Shown piece by piece: positions 8,603 to 16,227 of a stretch of DNA of 64,000 bases. Both the position numbers and the translations under genes were made by a program. This DNA comes from Spartobacteria bacterium (GTDB lineage Bacteria; Verrucomicrobiota; Verrucomicrobiia; Chthoniobacterales; Chthoniobacteraceae). The notes under the pieces are model-generated. The model had not been told where the DNA came from. It made no database searches and was given only the letters and a program-made list of their open reading frames with translations. Every line of letters starts with the position of its first letter. Position 1 is the stretch's first letter. The stretch spans positions 70,900-134,899 of the forward strand of contig JAJPJG010000030.1 in the NCBI GenBank assembly GCA_021324395.1, in the 5' to 3' direction.

Positions 8603-9970
8603 ATGTGGAAAGGCCGCTTTAAAACTGAAACCGCCGAATTGCTGAAACAATACAGCGAGTCGATTTCATTCGACTGGCGTTTGTATCGGCACGACATCGC
8701 GGGCTCGATCGCGCATTCGAAAGCGCTGCTCGATGGCGGCCTGCTCACAGGCGATGAGCAGACACAAATCGAGAGCGGCTTGTTAACGATTCGCGATGAG
8801 ATCGAACGCGGTGGATTCAAGTTCAGCCGCGACCTTGAAGACATTCACATGAATATCGAGGCCGAGCTGACGAAGCGGATCGGCGCCGCAGGCGCGAAGC
8901 TTCACACCGCGCGCAGCCGCAATGATCAAGTCGCGCTCGACCTGCGGCTTTATCTGCGCGACGAAACGGACGCGATTTCGCGCAGTGTCCAGGAACTGCA
9001 ACGCAGCCTCGTCGCGCTCGCGGAACGCAATGCGGACGTGATCATTCCCGGCTACACGCATTTGCAGCGCGCTCAGCCGGTGCTGTTCGCGCATCATTTG
9101 CTGGCTTACGTCGAAATGCTCCAGCGCGATGCGGACCGGCTCGCCGATGCACGCAAGCGCATCAACGTGATGCCGCTCGGCTCAGGCGCGATTGCCGGGT
9201 CGACGATCAATTTGAACCGCGAGCTTATCGCGAAAGAGCTCGGCTTTCCCGCGATCACGCAAAACTCGATGGACGCAGTGAGCGATCGCGATTTCGCGTG
9301 CGAACTACTCGCGGCGATCGCACTCATCGGCGTGCATCTTTCGCGACTCAGCGAGGATTTAATTTTGTGGGCGTCGAGCGAATTCAAATTCATCACGATT
9401 AGCGATGCGTTCACGACCGGCTCGTCATTGATGCCGCAGAAAAAGAATCCCGATGTCGCAGAGCTCACGCGCGGAAAAACCGGACGGCTCATCGGCAATC
9501 TCGTTTCGCTGCTGACGACGATGAAGGGCCTGCCGATGACCTACAATCGCGACATGCAGGAGGACAAAGAGCCGGTGTTCGATTCCGTGGACACGATAAA
9601 AGCGGCGCTTGATGTTTGCGCCGCGATGCTGCTGGAAATCGAAGTCCATGCCGACCGCGCGGCAGAGGCTGTGAACGACCCACTGCTGCTCGCGACCGAT
9701 CTCGCTGATTATCTCGTGAAGCGCGGCGTGCCGTTCCGCCAGGCGCACGAAGTCATCGGCAAAACCGTCGCGCTTTGCGCCGAACGCGGCGTGACGTTTC
9801 ACGAGTTGACGCTCGCGGATTACCAAAAGCTCTCGCCTGCGTTTGAAAACGGTGTGCTCGCATTGCTGGACGTGCGGAAATCCATCGACGAGCGGCAAAC
9901 CATCGGCGCGCCATCGACGAAAAACGTCGCCGCGCAATTGCAGCGCTGGCGCGAAAAGCTCGCGTCATGA
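8603..9970 (+). CDS. argH: Argininosuccinate lyase
   Basis: 455 residues, full family length. It splits argininosuccinate into arginine and fumarate, the last step of arginine synthesis, in the cytoplasm as a tetramer. Signatures: HTARSRNDQVALDLRLYLRD near residue 100, TVHLQRAQP-like GYTHLQRAQPVLFAHHLL, and the superfamily loop GSSLMPQKKNPD with the catalytic Ser. The stop overlaps the ATG of the nudix gene by four bases (ATGA), and tatC follows with no gap. The start WKGRF at 8603 gives the expected N-terminus. Confidence 0.97.
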   Translation: MWKGRFKTETAELLKQYSESISFDWRLYRHDIAGSIAHSKALLDGGLLTGDEQTQIESGLLTIRDEIERGGFKFSRDLEDIHMNIEAELTKRIGAAGAKLHTARSRNDQVALDLRLYLRDETDAISRSVQELQRSLVALAERNADVIIPGYTHLQRAQPVLFAHHLLAYVEMLQRDADRLADARKRINVMPLGSGAIAGSTINLNRELIAKELGFPAITQNSMDAVSDRDFACELLAAIALIGVHLSRLSEDLILWASSEFKFITISDAFTTGSSLMPQKKNPDVAELTRGKTGRLIGNLVSLLTTMKGLPMTYNRDMQEDKEPVFDSVDTIKAALDVCAAMLLEIEVHADRAAEAVNDPLLLATDLADYLVKRGVPFRQAHEVIGKTVALCAERGVTFHELTLADYQKLSPAFENGVLALLDVRKSIDERQTIGAPSTKNVAAQLQRWREKLAS

Positions 9971-10563
9971 TTTTTCACGACTTCATTCGCGACAGCGAAG
10001 GCTGGCAGACGATTCGCCGCGACCTCGTTTTCGACAACCCGCACCTGCGCGTTTTTGATACCGAAACCCGAACGCCATCGCGTCCGGACGGCTGCCACTG
10101 GCTCGTCGCGCATCGCAAAGCCGCAGCCGTCGTCGCGCCGCTCACGAGTGATGGAAAATATCTGCTCGTGCGGCAGGAGCGCGTGCCGATTCGCGCCGCG
10201 ATCTGGGAATTTCCGGCGGGACAAATCGACGAAAATCGCGAGCACGACGAGCGCGCGATTCGCGAAACCGCGCTACGCGAGCTGCGCGAAGAATCGGGCC
10301 ACGAGCTGGCGCTCGACGGCGAGTTGATTCCGCTCGGCTACTTTTTTCCGTCATGCGGATTTACCGATGAGCACTCGTATTTGTTTCTCGCGCGCGGCGT
10401 GGTTCCGAGTGCGTCGGGTGACGAGCAGGATGAAAACGAAGCGATCACCGAATGCCGCGCTTTTTCGCGCGACGAATTCCGGTCGATGATCGCGCACAAC
10501 GAAATCCGCGACGCAAACACGCTCAGCGCCTTTGCACGGCTGTGCGCGCTCGAGCTTTTCTAA
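9967..10563 (+). CDS. NUDIX hydrolase, ADP-ribose pyrophosphatase-like
   Basis: 198 residues. A complete Nudix box can be read from the Gly of FPAGQIDENREHD through RETALRELREESGHEL (Gx5Ex7REUxEExGU with the metal-binding Glu cluster). The preceding KAAAVVAPLTSDGKYLLVRQ strand and the following PLGYFFPSCGFTDE loop resemble ADP-ribose pyrophosphatases. It would hydrolyse a nucleoside diphosphate linked to another group. Start overlaps the argH stop (ATGA), and the tatC ATG follows its TAA at once, so the three are one transcript. Substrate is inferred only from family resemblance. Confidence 0.85.
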   Translation: MIFHDFIRDSEGWQTIRRDLVFDNPHLRVFDTETRTPSRPDGCHWLVAHRKAAAVVAPLTSDGKYLLVRQERVPIRAAIWEFPAGQIDENREHDERAIRETALRELREESGHELALDGELIPLGYFFPSCGFTDEHSYLFLARGVVPSASGDEQDENEAITECRAFSRDEFRSMIAHNEIRDANTLSAFARLCALELF

Positions 10564-11367
10564 ATGCAATCGTCCTGGCTGCAGCGTTTGTTCAAGGTTC
10601 GCCAGGGGATGGAGGAAACGAAACCGTTTCTCGAGCATCTCGAGGATCTGCGCTGGATGCTCGTGAAAATGGCAATCGCACTCGTGACCGGCATGGTGCT
10701 CAGCTTTTCCTATCGCGTCGAAATCGTCCGCCTGCTGCAAAAGCCGCTGCGCGACATCGACCCGAATCTTGTCGCAAACCTGCAGGTTTTCGGCGTCATG
10801 GATTCGCTGCTGATCTCGATCCGGCTCGCGTTTTACGCCGGCATCGTCCTCACGTTCCCGCTGCTTCTTTTTTTCATCGCGCAATTCGTCCTCCCCGCGC
10901 TGACGCTGAAGGAAAAGAAATTCATTCTCCCCGGAATTCTGTTCGGCTTCGCGCTATTCGGCACCGGCGTCTGCGTGTCGTATTTCGTGGTGCTGCCGCG
11001 CACGCTCGAGTTTTGCTACAAGGACGCGAGCAAACTCGACTGGACGCTGCGCCCGCCGGTCGACAAATACTTTTCATTCGTCACAAACATGACGCTCGCG
11101 CTCGGCCTCGCGTTCGAGCTGCCCATCGTCGTGCTCGCGCTGAACTACCTCGGCTTCCTCAGCGTCGAGACGATGCGCAAAACGCGCACCTTCGCCATCC
11201 CGCTCATCCTCGTCCTCGCCGCCATCATCGCGCCGACGCCCGACCCATTCACACTCATCGCATTCGCGCTGCCGCTCTACCTGCTTTACGAGCTGAGCAT
11301 CGTGCTCGCCGTGCTATCGGAAAAACGGCGCAAATCCGGCAACGGGCAGGTAATCGAGAAGCCGTAG
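10564..11367 (+). CDS. tatC: Twin-arginine translocase subunit TatC
   Basis: 267 residues with six hydrophobic segments and the cytosolic N-terminal signature FLEHLEDLRWML, which recognises twin-arginine signal peptides. Conserved periplasmic-loop and helix features follow: LPALTLKEKKF (the family's P-L...E-K region), then FGFALFGTGVCVSYFVVLP and FELPIVVLALNYLG. It forms the core of the Tat machinery that exports folded proteins across the inner membrane. The ATG directly abuts the nudix stop codon. No tatA or tatB lies beside it, so those must be elsewhere. Confidence 0.95.
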   Translation: MQSSWLQRLFKVRQGMEETKPFLEHLEDLRWMLVKMAIALVTGMVLSFSYRVEIVRLLQKPLRDIDPNLVANLQVFGVMDSLLISIRLAFYAGIVLTFPLLLFFIAQFVLPALTLKEKKFILPGILFGFALFGTGVCVSYFVVLPRTLEFCYKDASKLDWTLRPPVDKYFSFVTNMTLALGLAFELPIVVLALNYLGFLSVETMRKTRTFAIPLILVLAAIIAPTPDPFTLIAFALPLYLLYELSIVLAVLSEKRRKSGNGQVIEKP

Positions 11368-11431
11368 CACTGGTATATACCCGAGCAGCGCCGTTATTGA
11401 CAGCGGCAGGGGGTTGCCGTTAAGCGCAGGC

Positions 11432-12844
11432 ATGATTCGTTTCCTCCCTGTCCGCATCGGCGCTGTTTTCGCGCTGGTTTCCGCTTTGCACTGCCATGCC
11501 GATACGGGCGGGGTGCTTCACTGGAAGTGCAGCACGCAGGGCAGTCCGTGGAGCGACAGGCCGGATGTGGCGATGAGTGAGAAGGTGCCGGTGCCGGCTG
11601 CCCCGCGGGCGCTGGTGCTGGTGGAATCGAGGCGGCGGGAGCAGGTGATCGATGGATGGGGCGGTTGCTTCAATGAGCGGGGCTGGAAGGCGATGGAGGT
11701 GTTGTCGCCCAGCGAGCGCGAGAAGCTTCTGCGCAATCTTTTTGACGTAAAAGAGGGGCTGAACCTGAACATCAACCGGACGCCGATCGGTGCGAGCGAT
11801 TACGCGATCACGCTCTACTCGCTGGATGAGTCGCCGGGGGATTTCACGATGCAGCATTTCAGCATCGACCGCGACAAGGAGCGGTTGATCCCCTACATCA
11901 AGGCGGCGCTGGCGGTGCGCCCGGACATGAAGCTCTGGGGTGTGCCGTGGTCGCCGCCGTCGTGGATGAAGGACAATAACAATCTCGTCGCGGGCAAGAT
12001 CAAGGATGACGACCAGACGCTCGACGCGCTGGCGCTTTACTTTGTGCGCTACGTGCAGGCTTACAAGGCGACGGGCGTGGAGATCAACATGGTGATGCCG
12101 CAGAACGAGCCGAACATAGCGAGCAATTACACGTCTTGTCTCTGGACGGGGGAGCAGATGGCGAAATTCGTGGGCTATCATCTCGGGCCGGCTTTTCGTA
12201 AGCAGAACCTGACGACGAGCATCTTCCTCGGGACGTTCAATGACTCGGGCCGCGGCGGCTATGCGTTCTGGGTGGGGCCGTCGATGCAGGACCCGACCGT
12301 GCGGCAGTATGTCGGCGGGATCGGCTGCCAGTGGAGCGGCGCGACGACGATGGCCGAGACGCATTTCCTTTTCCCCGATCTCAAGGTGATCCAGTCGGAA
12401 GCAGAGTGCGGCAAGCCGAACACGAACGACTGGGCATTTGGCGAAAAGCAATTCGAGCTGGCGAAGAAGTGGTTCGGCGCGGGCGCGAGCGTGAACACGA
12501 TCTGGAATCTCGTGCTCGACGAGACGGGACTGAGCACGGCGAACTGGGCGCAATGCTCGCCGGTGGTCGTGGACAGCAAGACGAAGGCGGTGACCTACAC
12601 GCCGTTTTACTATTGCTACAAACATTTCGCGCATTACGTGCATCCCGGCGCTCACGTGCTGGCCGCGCAGAGCTCATGGGGCGACAAAGTGGCGTTTGTG
12701 AATCCGGACGGCGAAGTCGTGGTCGTGATGGGCAACTCCTCGGACACGGATGGAGCAATCGCGCTGAACATCGACGGCAGGCAATCCGACGTCGTCACGC
12801 TGCCGGCGCATTCGTTTAATACGTTTACGTTGCCGGCTCGGTAA
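11432..12844 (+). CDS. Secreted glycoside hydrolase family 30 protein
   Basis: 470 residues from ATG 11432 with a cleavable signal peptide (hydrophobic 8-23, cleavage near HCHA-DT). The (beta/alpha)8 barrel carries the GH30 opening IDGWGGCFNERGW, the acid/base Glu in MPQNEPNIA (Glu226), and the nucleophile region VIQSEAECG (Glu323 or Glu325). A small beta domain closes the chain (VVVVMGNSSD to FNTFTLPAR). Relatives are glucosylceramidases and beta-1,6-glucanases that retain configuration. The enzyme would act in the periplasm or outside the cell on a beta-glucan or similar glycan. It follows tatC by about 60 bases but looks separately expressed. Exact substrate unknown. Confidence 0.88.
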   Translation: MIRFLPVRIGAVFALVSALHCHADTGGVLHWKCSTQGSPWSDRPDVAMSEKVPVPAAPRALVLVESRRREQVIDGWGGCFNERGWKAMEVLSPSEREKLLRNLFDVKEGLNLNINRTPIGASDYAITLYSLDESPGDFTMQHFSIDRDKERLIPYIKAALAVRPDMKLWGVPWSPPSWMKDNNNLVAGKIKDDDQTLDALALYFVRYVQAYKATGVEINMVMPQNEPNIASNYTSCLWTGEQMAKFVGYHLGPAFRKQNLTTSIFLGTFNDSGRGGYAFWVGPSMQDPTVRQYVGGIGCQWSGATTMAETHFLFPDLKVIQSEAECGKPNTNDWAFGEKQFELAKKWFGAGASVNTIWNLVLDETGLSTANWAQCSPVVVDSKTKAVTYTPFYYCYKHFAHYVHPGAHVLAAQSSWGDKVAFVNPDGEVVVVMGNSSDTDGAIALNIDGRQSDVVTLPAHSFNTFTLPAR

Positions 12845-12875
12845 GGCGTGGGTTTTCTAGCCAGTAGTAGAGAGC

Positions 12876-12899
12876 AGGGACGGGGCGGCGCTCGTCCCT
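12876..12899. repeat. Short REP-like inverted repeat
   Basis: AGGGACG at 12876-12882 is mirrored by CGTCCCT at 12893-12899 around a GC-rich 10-base loop, between the GH30 gene and the Spy-like gene. No T-run follows on either strand, so it is not a convincing terminator. A REP-type palindrome is the better guess. Confidence 0.4.
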
Positions 12900-12956
12900 C
12901 CAAGGGAAACGAATTTTGTAACCATCGCATGGGGCGATGCGTCTTGCGTGTTGAAT

Positions 12957-13463
12957 ATGAAACATTCCGCATTCACCAAATGGGCTGTCGCGCTTGTCGC
13001 GACGGCATTCATCGGCACCGGCGCATACGCGCAAACCGACTCCAAGACGCCTGCGCCTCAATGCCCGATGCCTCCGCCAGGTGGCGGATTTTTCGGCCAT
13101 CCCGGACATATGATGGGCAAGCTCGCGGAGCTCGGCATCACCGAGCAGCAAAAGGAGCAGATCAAGACCGTGATGCTCACCAACGCGCCCGCCGTGAAGC
13201 CGCTCATCCAGCAATTCGTGCAGGAGCGCCGTGCGTTAACCGATCTCGTCACGGCAACGCCCGTCAATGAGGCCGCTATTCGCGCGCAGGTCGCGAAAGT
13301 CGCCGCCGTCGGCGCGGACCTCGCGGTGAAGCACGCGCACATTGCCGAGCAAATCCGCCCGATTCTGACGCCGGAGCAGATTCAAAAACTCCGGGACATG
13401 CGCATCGACGTCGAGTCGCACATCGACGCGATGATCCAGCACGTCGGCGAAAACGCACAATGA
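12957..13463 (+). CDS. Spy/CpxP-like periplasmic LTXXQ protein
   Basis: 168 residues from ATG 12957. A signal peptide (MKHSAFTKWAVALVATAFIG, cleaved after AYA) leads a Pro-rich linker and an all-helical domain with two LTxxQ-type motifs: GITEQQKEQI and LTPEQIQKLRDM. This is the arrangement of Spy, CpxP and ZraP. Such proteins act as periplasmic chaperones or metal/stress sensors. It lies 76 bases before an ECF sigma factor gene, followed by a small membrane protein and a CnrX-like protein, so it may be a target or a sensor of that system. Family assignment is by motif and helix pattern only. Confidence 0.75.
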   Translation: MKHSAFTKWAVALVATAFIGTGAYAQTDSKTPAPQCPMPPPGGGFFGHPGHMMGKLAELGITEQQKEQIKTVMLTNAPAVKPLIQQFVQERRALTDLVTATPVNEAAIRAQVAKVAAVGADLAVKHAHIAEQIRPILTPEQIQKLRDMRIDVESHIDAMIQHVGENAQ

Positions 13464-13501
13464 CCGATTCGCGGATGGCGCAGATATTCACGGACTTTTT
13501 C

Positions 13502-13525
13502 TCTGCGAAATCTGCGTCGTCTGCG
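13502..13525. repeat. TCTGCG direct repeat, 9-bp period
   Basis: TCTGCG occurs at 13502, 13511 and 13520 in the gap between the Spy-like and sigma factor genes, immediately before the GTG start. Similar short runs are common intergenic words in environmental genomes. No function can be assigned. Confidence 0.4.
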
Positions 13526-13539
13526 GATAACCTCGTGCT

Positions 13540-14061
13540 GTGTCCGATGAAGAACTGGTCGCTTCGAGCCTCGCGGGAAATGACGCCGCATTCGCGGAGC
13601 TCGTTGCGCGGCACAAGCGTAAGGTTTTCGCGATGGCCGCGCGGTTCGGCCGCGACGACCAGCAGATTGACGACATCGCGCAGGAGACCTTCATCCGCGT
13701 GTGGCGTAGCCTCGCGAAGTTCCGCGCCGATGCGCCGTTCGAGCACTGGCTGTCGCGCATCGCGGTTCACGCCTGCTATGATTTCTTGCGCAAACACCGG
13801 CACGAGCGTGAGCACGTCGCGCTTGACGAAAATCTCGATGCGCCATCGCACGACACGCGCAACGACGCCGCGGAAATCCTGCACGCAGCGCTCGCGCAAC
13901 TTTCACCGAAGGAACGTCTCGTGATTACGCTGCTCGAGCTGGAGGAAAAATCGGTGCGTGAAATTTCCATGCTCACCGGCTGGAGTGAGTCGAACGTGAA
14001 AGTGCGTGCGTTTCGTGCGCGAGCAGCGCTTAAGCGCATCCTGGAGCAACGCCATGAATGA
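13540..14061 (+). CDS. ECF-type RNA polymerase sigma factor
   Basis: 173 residues from GTG 13540. Sigma region 2 is clear (DDQQIDDIAQETFIRVWRSL then FEHWLSRIAVHACYDFLRK), followed after a short linker by region 4 (LSPKERLVITLLELEEKSVREI, helix-turn-helix SESNVKVRAFRARAALK). Region 3 is absent, as in extracytoplasmic-function sigma factors. It would direct RNA polymerase to envelope- or metal-stress promoters. The last eight bases overlap the start of a small one-helix protein, the expected anti-sigma factor, and a CnrX-like sensor follows by ATGA overlap. Target promoters are not identified. Confidence 0.93.
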   Translation: MSDEELVASSLAGNDAAFAELVARHKRKVFAMAARFGRDDQQIDDIAQETFIRVWRSLAKFRADAPFEHWLSRIAVHACYDFLRKHRHEREHVALDENLDAPSHDTRNDAAEILHAALAQLSPKERLVITLLELEEKSVREISMLTGWSESNVKVRAFRARAALKRILEQRHE

Positions 14062-14341
14062 CGAACAACTCAACGACCTTTTCCACGCCTCGCGCGCGCA
14101 GCATCGCGACACATCGCGCGCTGAATTCGCATTTGAGACGCGGCTGATGGCGCGGCTCCGCGCCGAGCGCGAGGAGTTGCCGCTGCTCATCTGGGCGCGA
14201 CGGCTCTGCCCCGCTTTTGTCGTAGTTGTGCTCGCGCTAGCCGGCTGGACTTTCGCCTCCCTCGGCGACTGGCGCACCGATGCCGCGACGAAAAGCGACG
14301 ACCTGCAATTCGTGCAGCTCGTCACCGGGAAAACATTATGA
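14054..14341 (+). CDS. Putative anti-sigma factor, single-helix
   Basis: 95 residues from ATG 14054, overlapping the sigma gene by eight bases. The cytoplasmic N-terminal half is short and charged (MNDEQLNDLFHASRAQ, then FETRLMARLRAEREEL), a size fit for a CnrY-type sigma-binding peptide. One hydrophobic segment follows (FVVVVLALAGWTFASL), with a short periplasmic tail. No sequence signature proves the role. It is inferred from position, topology and translational coupling to the sigma factor and the downstream sensor. Confidence 0.65.
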   Translation: MNDEQLNDLFHASRAQHRDTSRAEFAFETRLMARLRAEREELPLLIWARRLCPAFVVVVLALAGWTFASLGDWRTDAATKSDDLQFVQLVTGKTL

Positions 14342-14718
14342 AAAACGGAAAAGCGATCCTTATCCTCGTCGGCGTCTTCCTGCTCGGGGTGCTCGCAGGC
14401 GTGCTTGGCACCGCAAAGTTTGTGCAGGTGCAAATGCGCCACTTCATGCAGGGCGGCCCGGAAGCCGTCGGCCAGATTATCGTCCGTCGCATCGGACACG
14501 AGCTGCGCCTCGACGCACCGCAACGCGAAAAAGTGCAGGCGATCGTCACCAACGCCGCAGGCGAAATCCGCGCGGCGCGCCGCCAAATCCAGCCGCAGAT
14601 CAACCAGACCTTCGAGAAATCAGCCGCCGAAATACGCGCCGTCCTCACACCCGGGCAGGCGCAAAAATTCGATAAGATCGTCACAGAAGGCCGGGCGCAT
14701 TGGGAACACGCGCCGTGA
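14338..14718 (+). CDS. CnrX-like membrane-anchored periplasmic sensor
   Basis: 126 residues; the start overlaps the preceding stop (ATGA). An N-terminal hydrophobic helix (ILILVGVFLLGVLAGVLG) anchors a helical domain with LRLDAPQREKVQAIV and LTPGQAQKFDKIV, the paired motif pattern of Spy/ZraP/CnrX proteins. In CnrYXH systems this protein sits in the periplasm, senses metal or stress and releases the sigma factor from the anti-sigma. Metal ligands are few: His and Met in VQMRHFM and one late His. Whether it senses metal is uncertain. It closes the three-gene sigma unit. Confidence 0.7.
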   Translation: MKNGKAILILVGVFLLGVLAGVLGTAKFVQVQMRHFMQGGPEAVGQIIVRRIGHELRLDAPQREKVQAIVTNAAGEIRAARRQIQPQINQTFEKSAAEIRAVLTPGQAQKFDKIVTEGRAHWEHAP

Positions 14719-14743
14719 TCCAACTCCGGCACCCAACACGTGC

Positions 14744-14977
14744 TTAAAAGCTATTTTCGTCGCGCCCCTTGCGCACCTGGTTCAGCACATCGTGGGTGCG
14801 GTCGAGCGGGCGCTTGATGAAGTTGTTCGGTGAAGTGGTGGACGCGGGATGCGCCGGAGGCTGCGTGCCGGCGATTTCTGGTTGCGTAATGGTTTGAACG
14901 ACGGCGCCGGTGTGGCTGTTGTGAAAGCCGAACCAGTAAACTCCGCCGAGGATGAGAAAAATGAGAAAGTAGCGCAT
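14744..14977 (-). CDS. Small membrane-anchored protein, unknown
   Basis: 77 residues from the ATG at 14977 (an alternative TTG/ATG start a few codons earlier is possible). An N-terminal hydrophobic segment (MRYFLIFLILGGVYWFGF) would anchor it, followed by a Thr/Pro-rich hydrophilic stretch and a basic tail ending in LNQVRKGRDENSF. It lies convergent to the sensor gene and divergent from the glycosyltransferase. No domain recognised. Confidence 0.5.
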   Translation of the reverse strand: MRYFLIFLILGGVYWFGFHNSHTGAVVQTITQPEIAGTQPPAHPASTTSPNNFIKRPLDRTHDVLNQVRKGRDENSF

Positions 14978-15045
14978 GGGTTTTACAAATAGCAGCATCC
15001 GCGCCTTGCCGTGACCGTTTTGCGGATGCTAAAGAGCAGTCGGCG

Positions 15046-16221
15046 ATGAAAATCCTGCTGCTGCATTTTACGAGTGGACGCGTCGGCGGCGTGGAATCGG
15101 TGCTCGATGCGCACGCGACGCTTTTTGCAAGGCACGGGCACGAGGTGACGATCGCGAGCGGCGCGAACGTGCCGTTGCTCGCGCCGGGTGAGCCGCTGGT
15201 GGAATCGGCGCAATGCGAACTCGACGCGGGTGCGCCGGGAAAATGTTTCGCGGAATTGCGCGCGGCGATTTTGGAGATGTTCGCGAAATGCTGCGCGGAG
15301 GAGGACGTGGTGATGCTGCACAATGTGCTGACGATGCCTTTTCATCTCGCGTGGACTTCCGCGCTATGGCAGCTCGCGTCGGAGCTGACGCAGACGCGTT
15401 TTGTCGCGTGGGTTCACGATCTCGCGGCTTGCAATGTCGATTACGCGCTGCCGCATCTCGACCGCGAGCCGTGGAGTTTTTTGAACACGGCGCATCCGCG
15501 CGTGGAATACGTCGTGGTCTCGGATTTGCGGAAACGCGAGCTGGTCGCGCTCACAGGAATCGACGCGGCGTGCGTGAGGGTGATTCCGAATGGAATCCAG
15601 CCGCTCGATTTTCTCGGGCTCACGCCGGCGATCGCGGAGTTCGCGGAGAAGCATCGTATTTTGGAACGCGATCTCGTGCTGCTGCATCCGACGCGATTGG
15701 TAAAACGCAAAAACGTCGAGCTCGGTTTGCGCGTTGTTGCCGAACTGAAAAAACGGGACATGCGCGTTTGTTATCTCGTCACGGGCCCGCCCGATGTTCA
15801 CAACTCCGCTTCCAGCGAATACGTGCGCAGCCTCATCGCGCAGCGCGATGCGCTCGGGCTGGCCGGCGACGCGCTTTTCTTGCACGAGCTTTTTGCGGTG
15901 ACAAACGGCGACCTCGTCAGCTTATATGCGGTTTCGGATGCGTTGTTCTATCCCAGCAAACAGGAAGGTTTCGGCCTGCCACCGCTCGAAGCGGCGCTGC
16001 ATCGCATGCCGATCTTTTGTTCCGATATCGACCCGATGAACGCGCTCGCTTTCCATCACGTCACACGTTTTGCGCCAGGCATCGAGCCGGCGAAGCTGGC
16101 GGATATTTTAATGGACGTAACCGCGCGGGATGAAGCGATTCGAGGAAGGAAGCGTGTCGTGCGCGATTTTTCGTGGGACGCGATTTACGCGCGCCATTTG
16201 CAATCACTTTTAGAAAAATAA
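15046..16221 (+). CDS. Glycosyltransferase family 4 protein
   Basis: 391 residues, GT-B fold. The N-terminal half has the typical MKILLLHFTSGRVGGVESVL start and the FVAWVHDLAACN region. The C-terminal half has LHPTRLVKRKNVELGLRVV (donor-binding start) and the ExxGLPPLEA motif in KQEGFGLPPLEAALHRMPIF, the EX7E signature of retaining GT4 enzymes. It would transfer a sugar from a nucleotide donor, probably onto a lipid or glycan at the inner membrane. Only six bases separate it from glgB, so both are likely co-transcribed. Whether this reflects a glycogen link is open. Confidence 0.85.
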   Translation: MKILLLHFTSGRVGGVESVLDAHATLFARHGHEVTIASGANVPLLAPGEPLVESAQCELDAGAPGKCFAELRAAILEMFAKCCAEEDVVMLHNVLTMPFHLAWTSALWQLASELTQTRFVAWVHDLAACNVDYALPHLDREPWSFLNTAHPRVEYVVVSDLRKRELVALTGIDAACVRVIPNGIQPLDFLGLTPAIAEFAEKHRILERDLVLLHPTRLVKRKNVELGLRVVAELKKRDMRVCYLVTGPPDVHNSASSEYVRSLIAQRDALGLAGDALFLHELFAVTNGDLVSLYAVSDALFYPSKQEGFGLPPLEAALHRMPIFCSDIDPMNALAFHHVTRFAPGIEPAKLADILMDVTARDEAIRGRKRVVRDFSWDAIYARHLQSLLEK

Positions 16222-16227
16222 AAAGCC

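Noticed and set aside
10452..11423. A 323-codon plus-strand frame overlapping tatC
   Set aside because: Arg/Pro/Ala-rich out-of-frame shadow of the nudix and tatC genes.
11420..12655. A 411-codon minus-strand frame opposite the GH30 gene
   Set aside because: Arg/His-rich shadow translation; the plus-strand GH30 gene has signal peptide and catalytic motifs.
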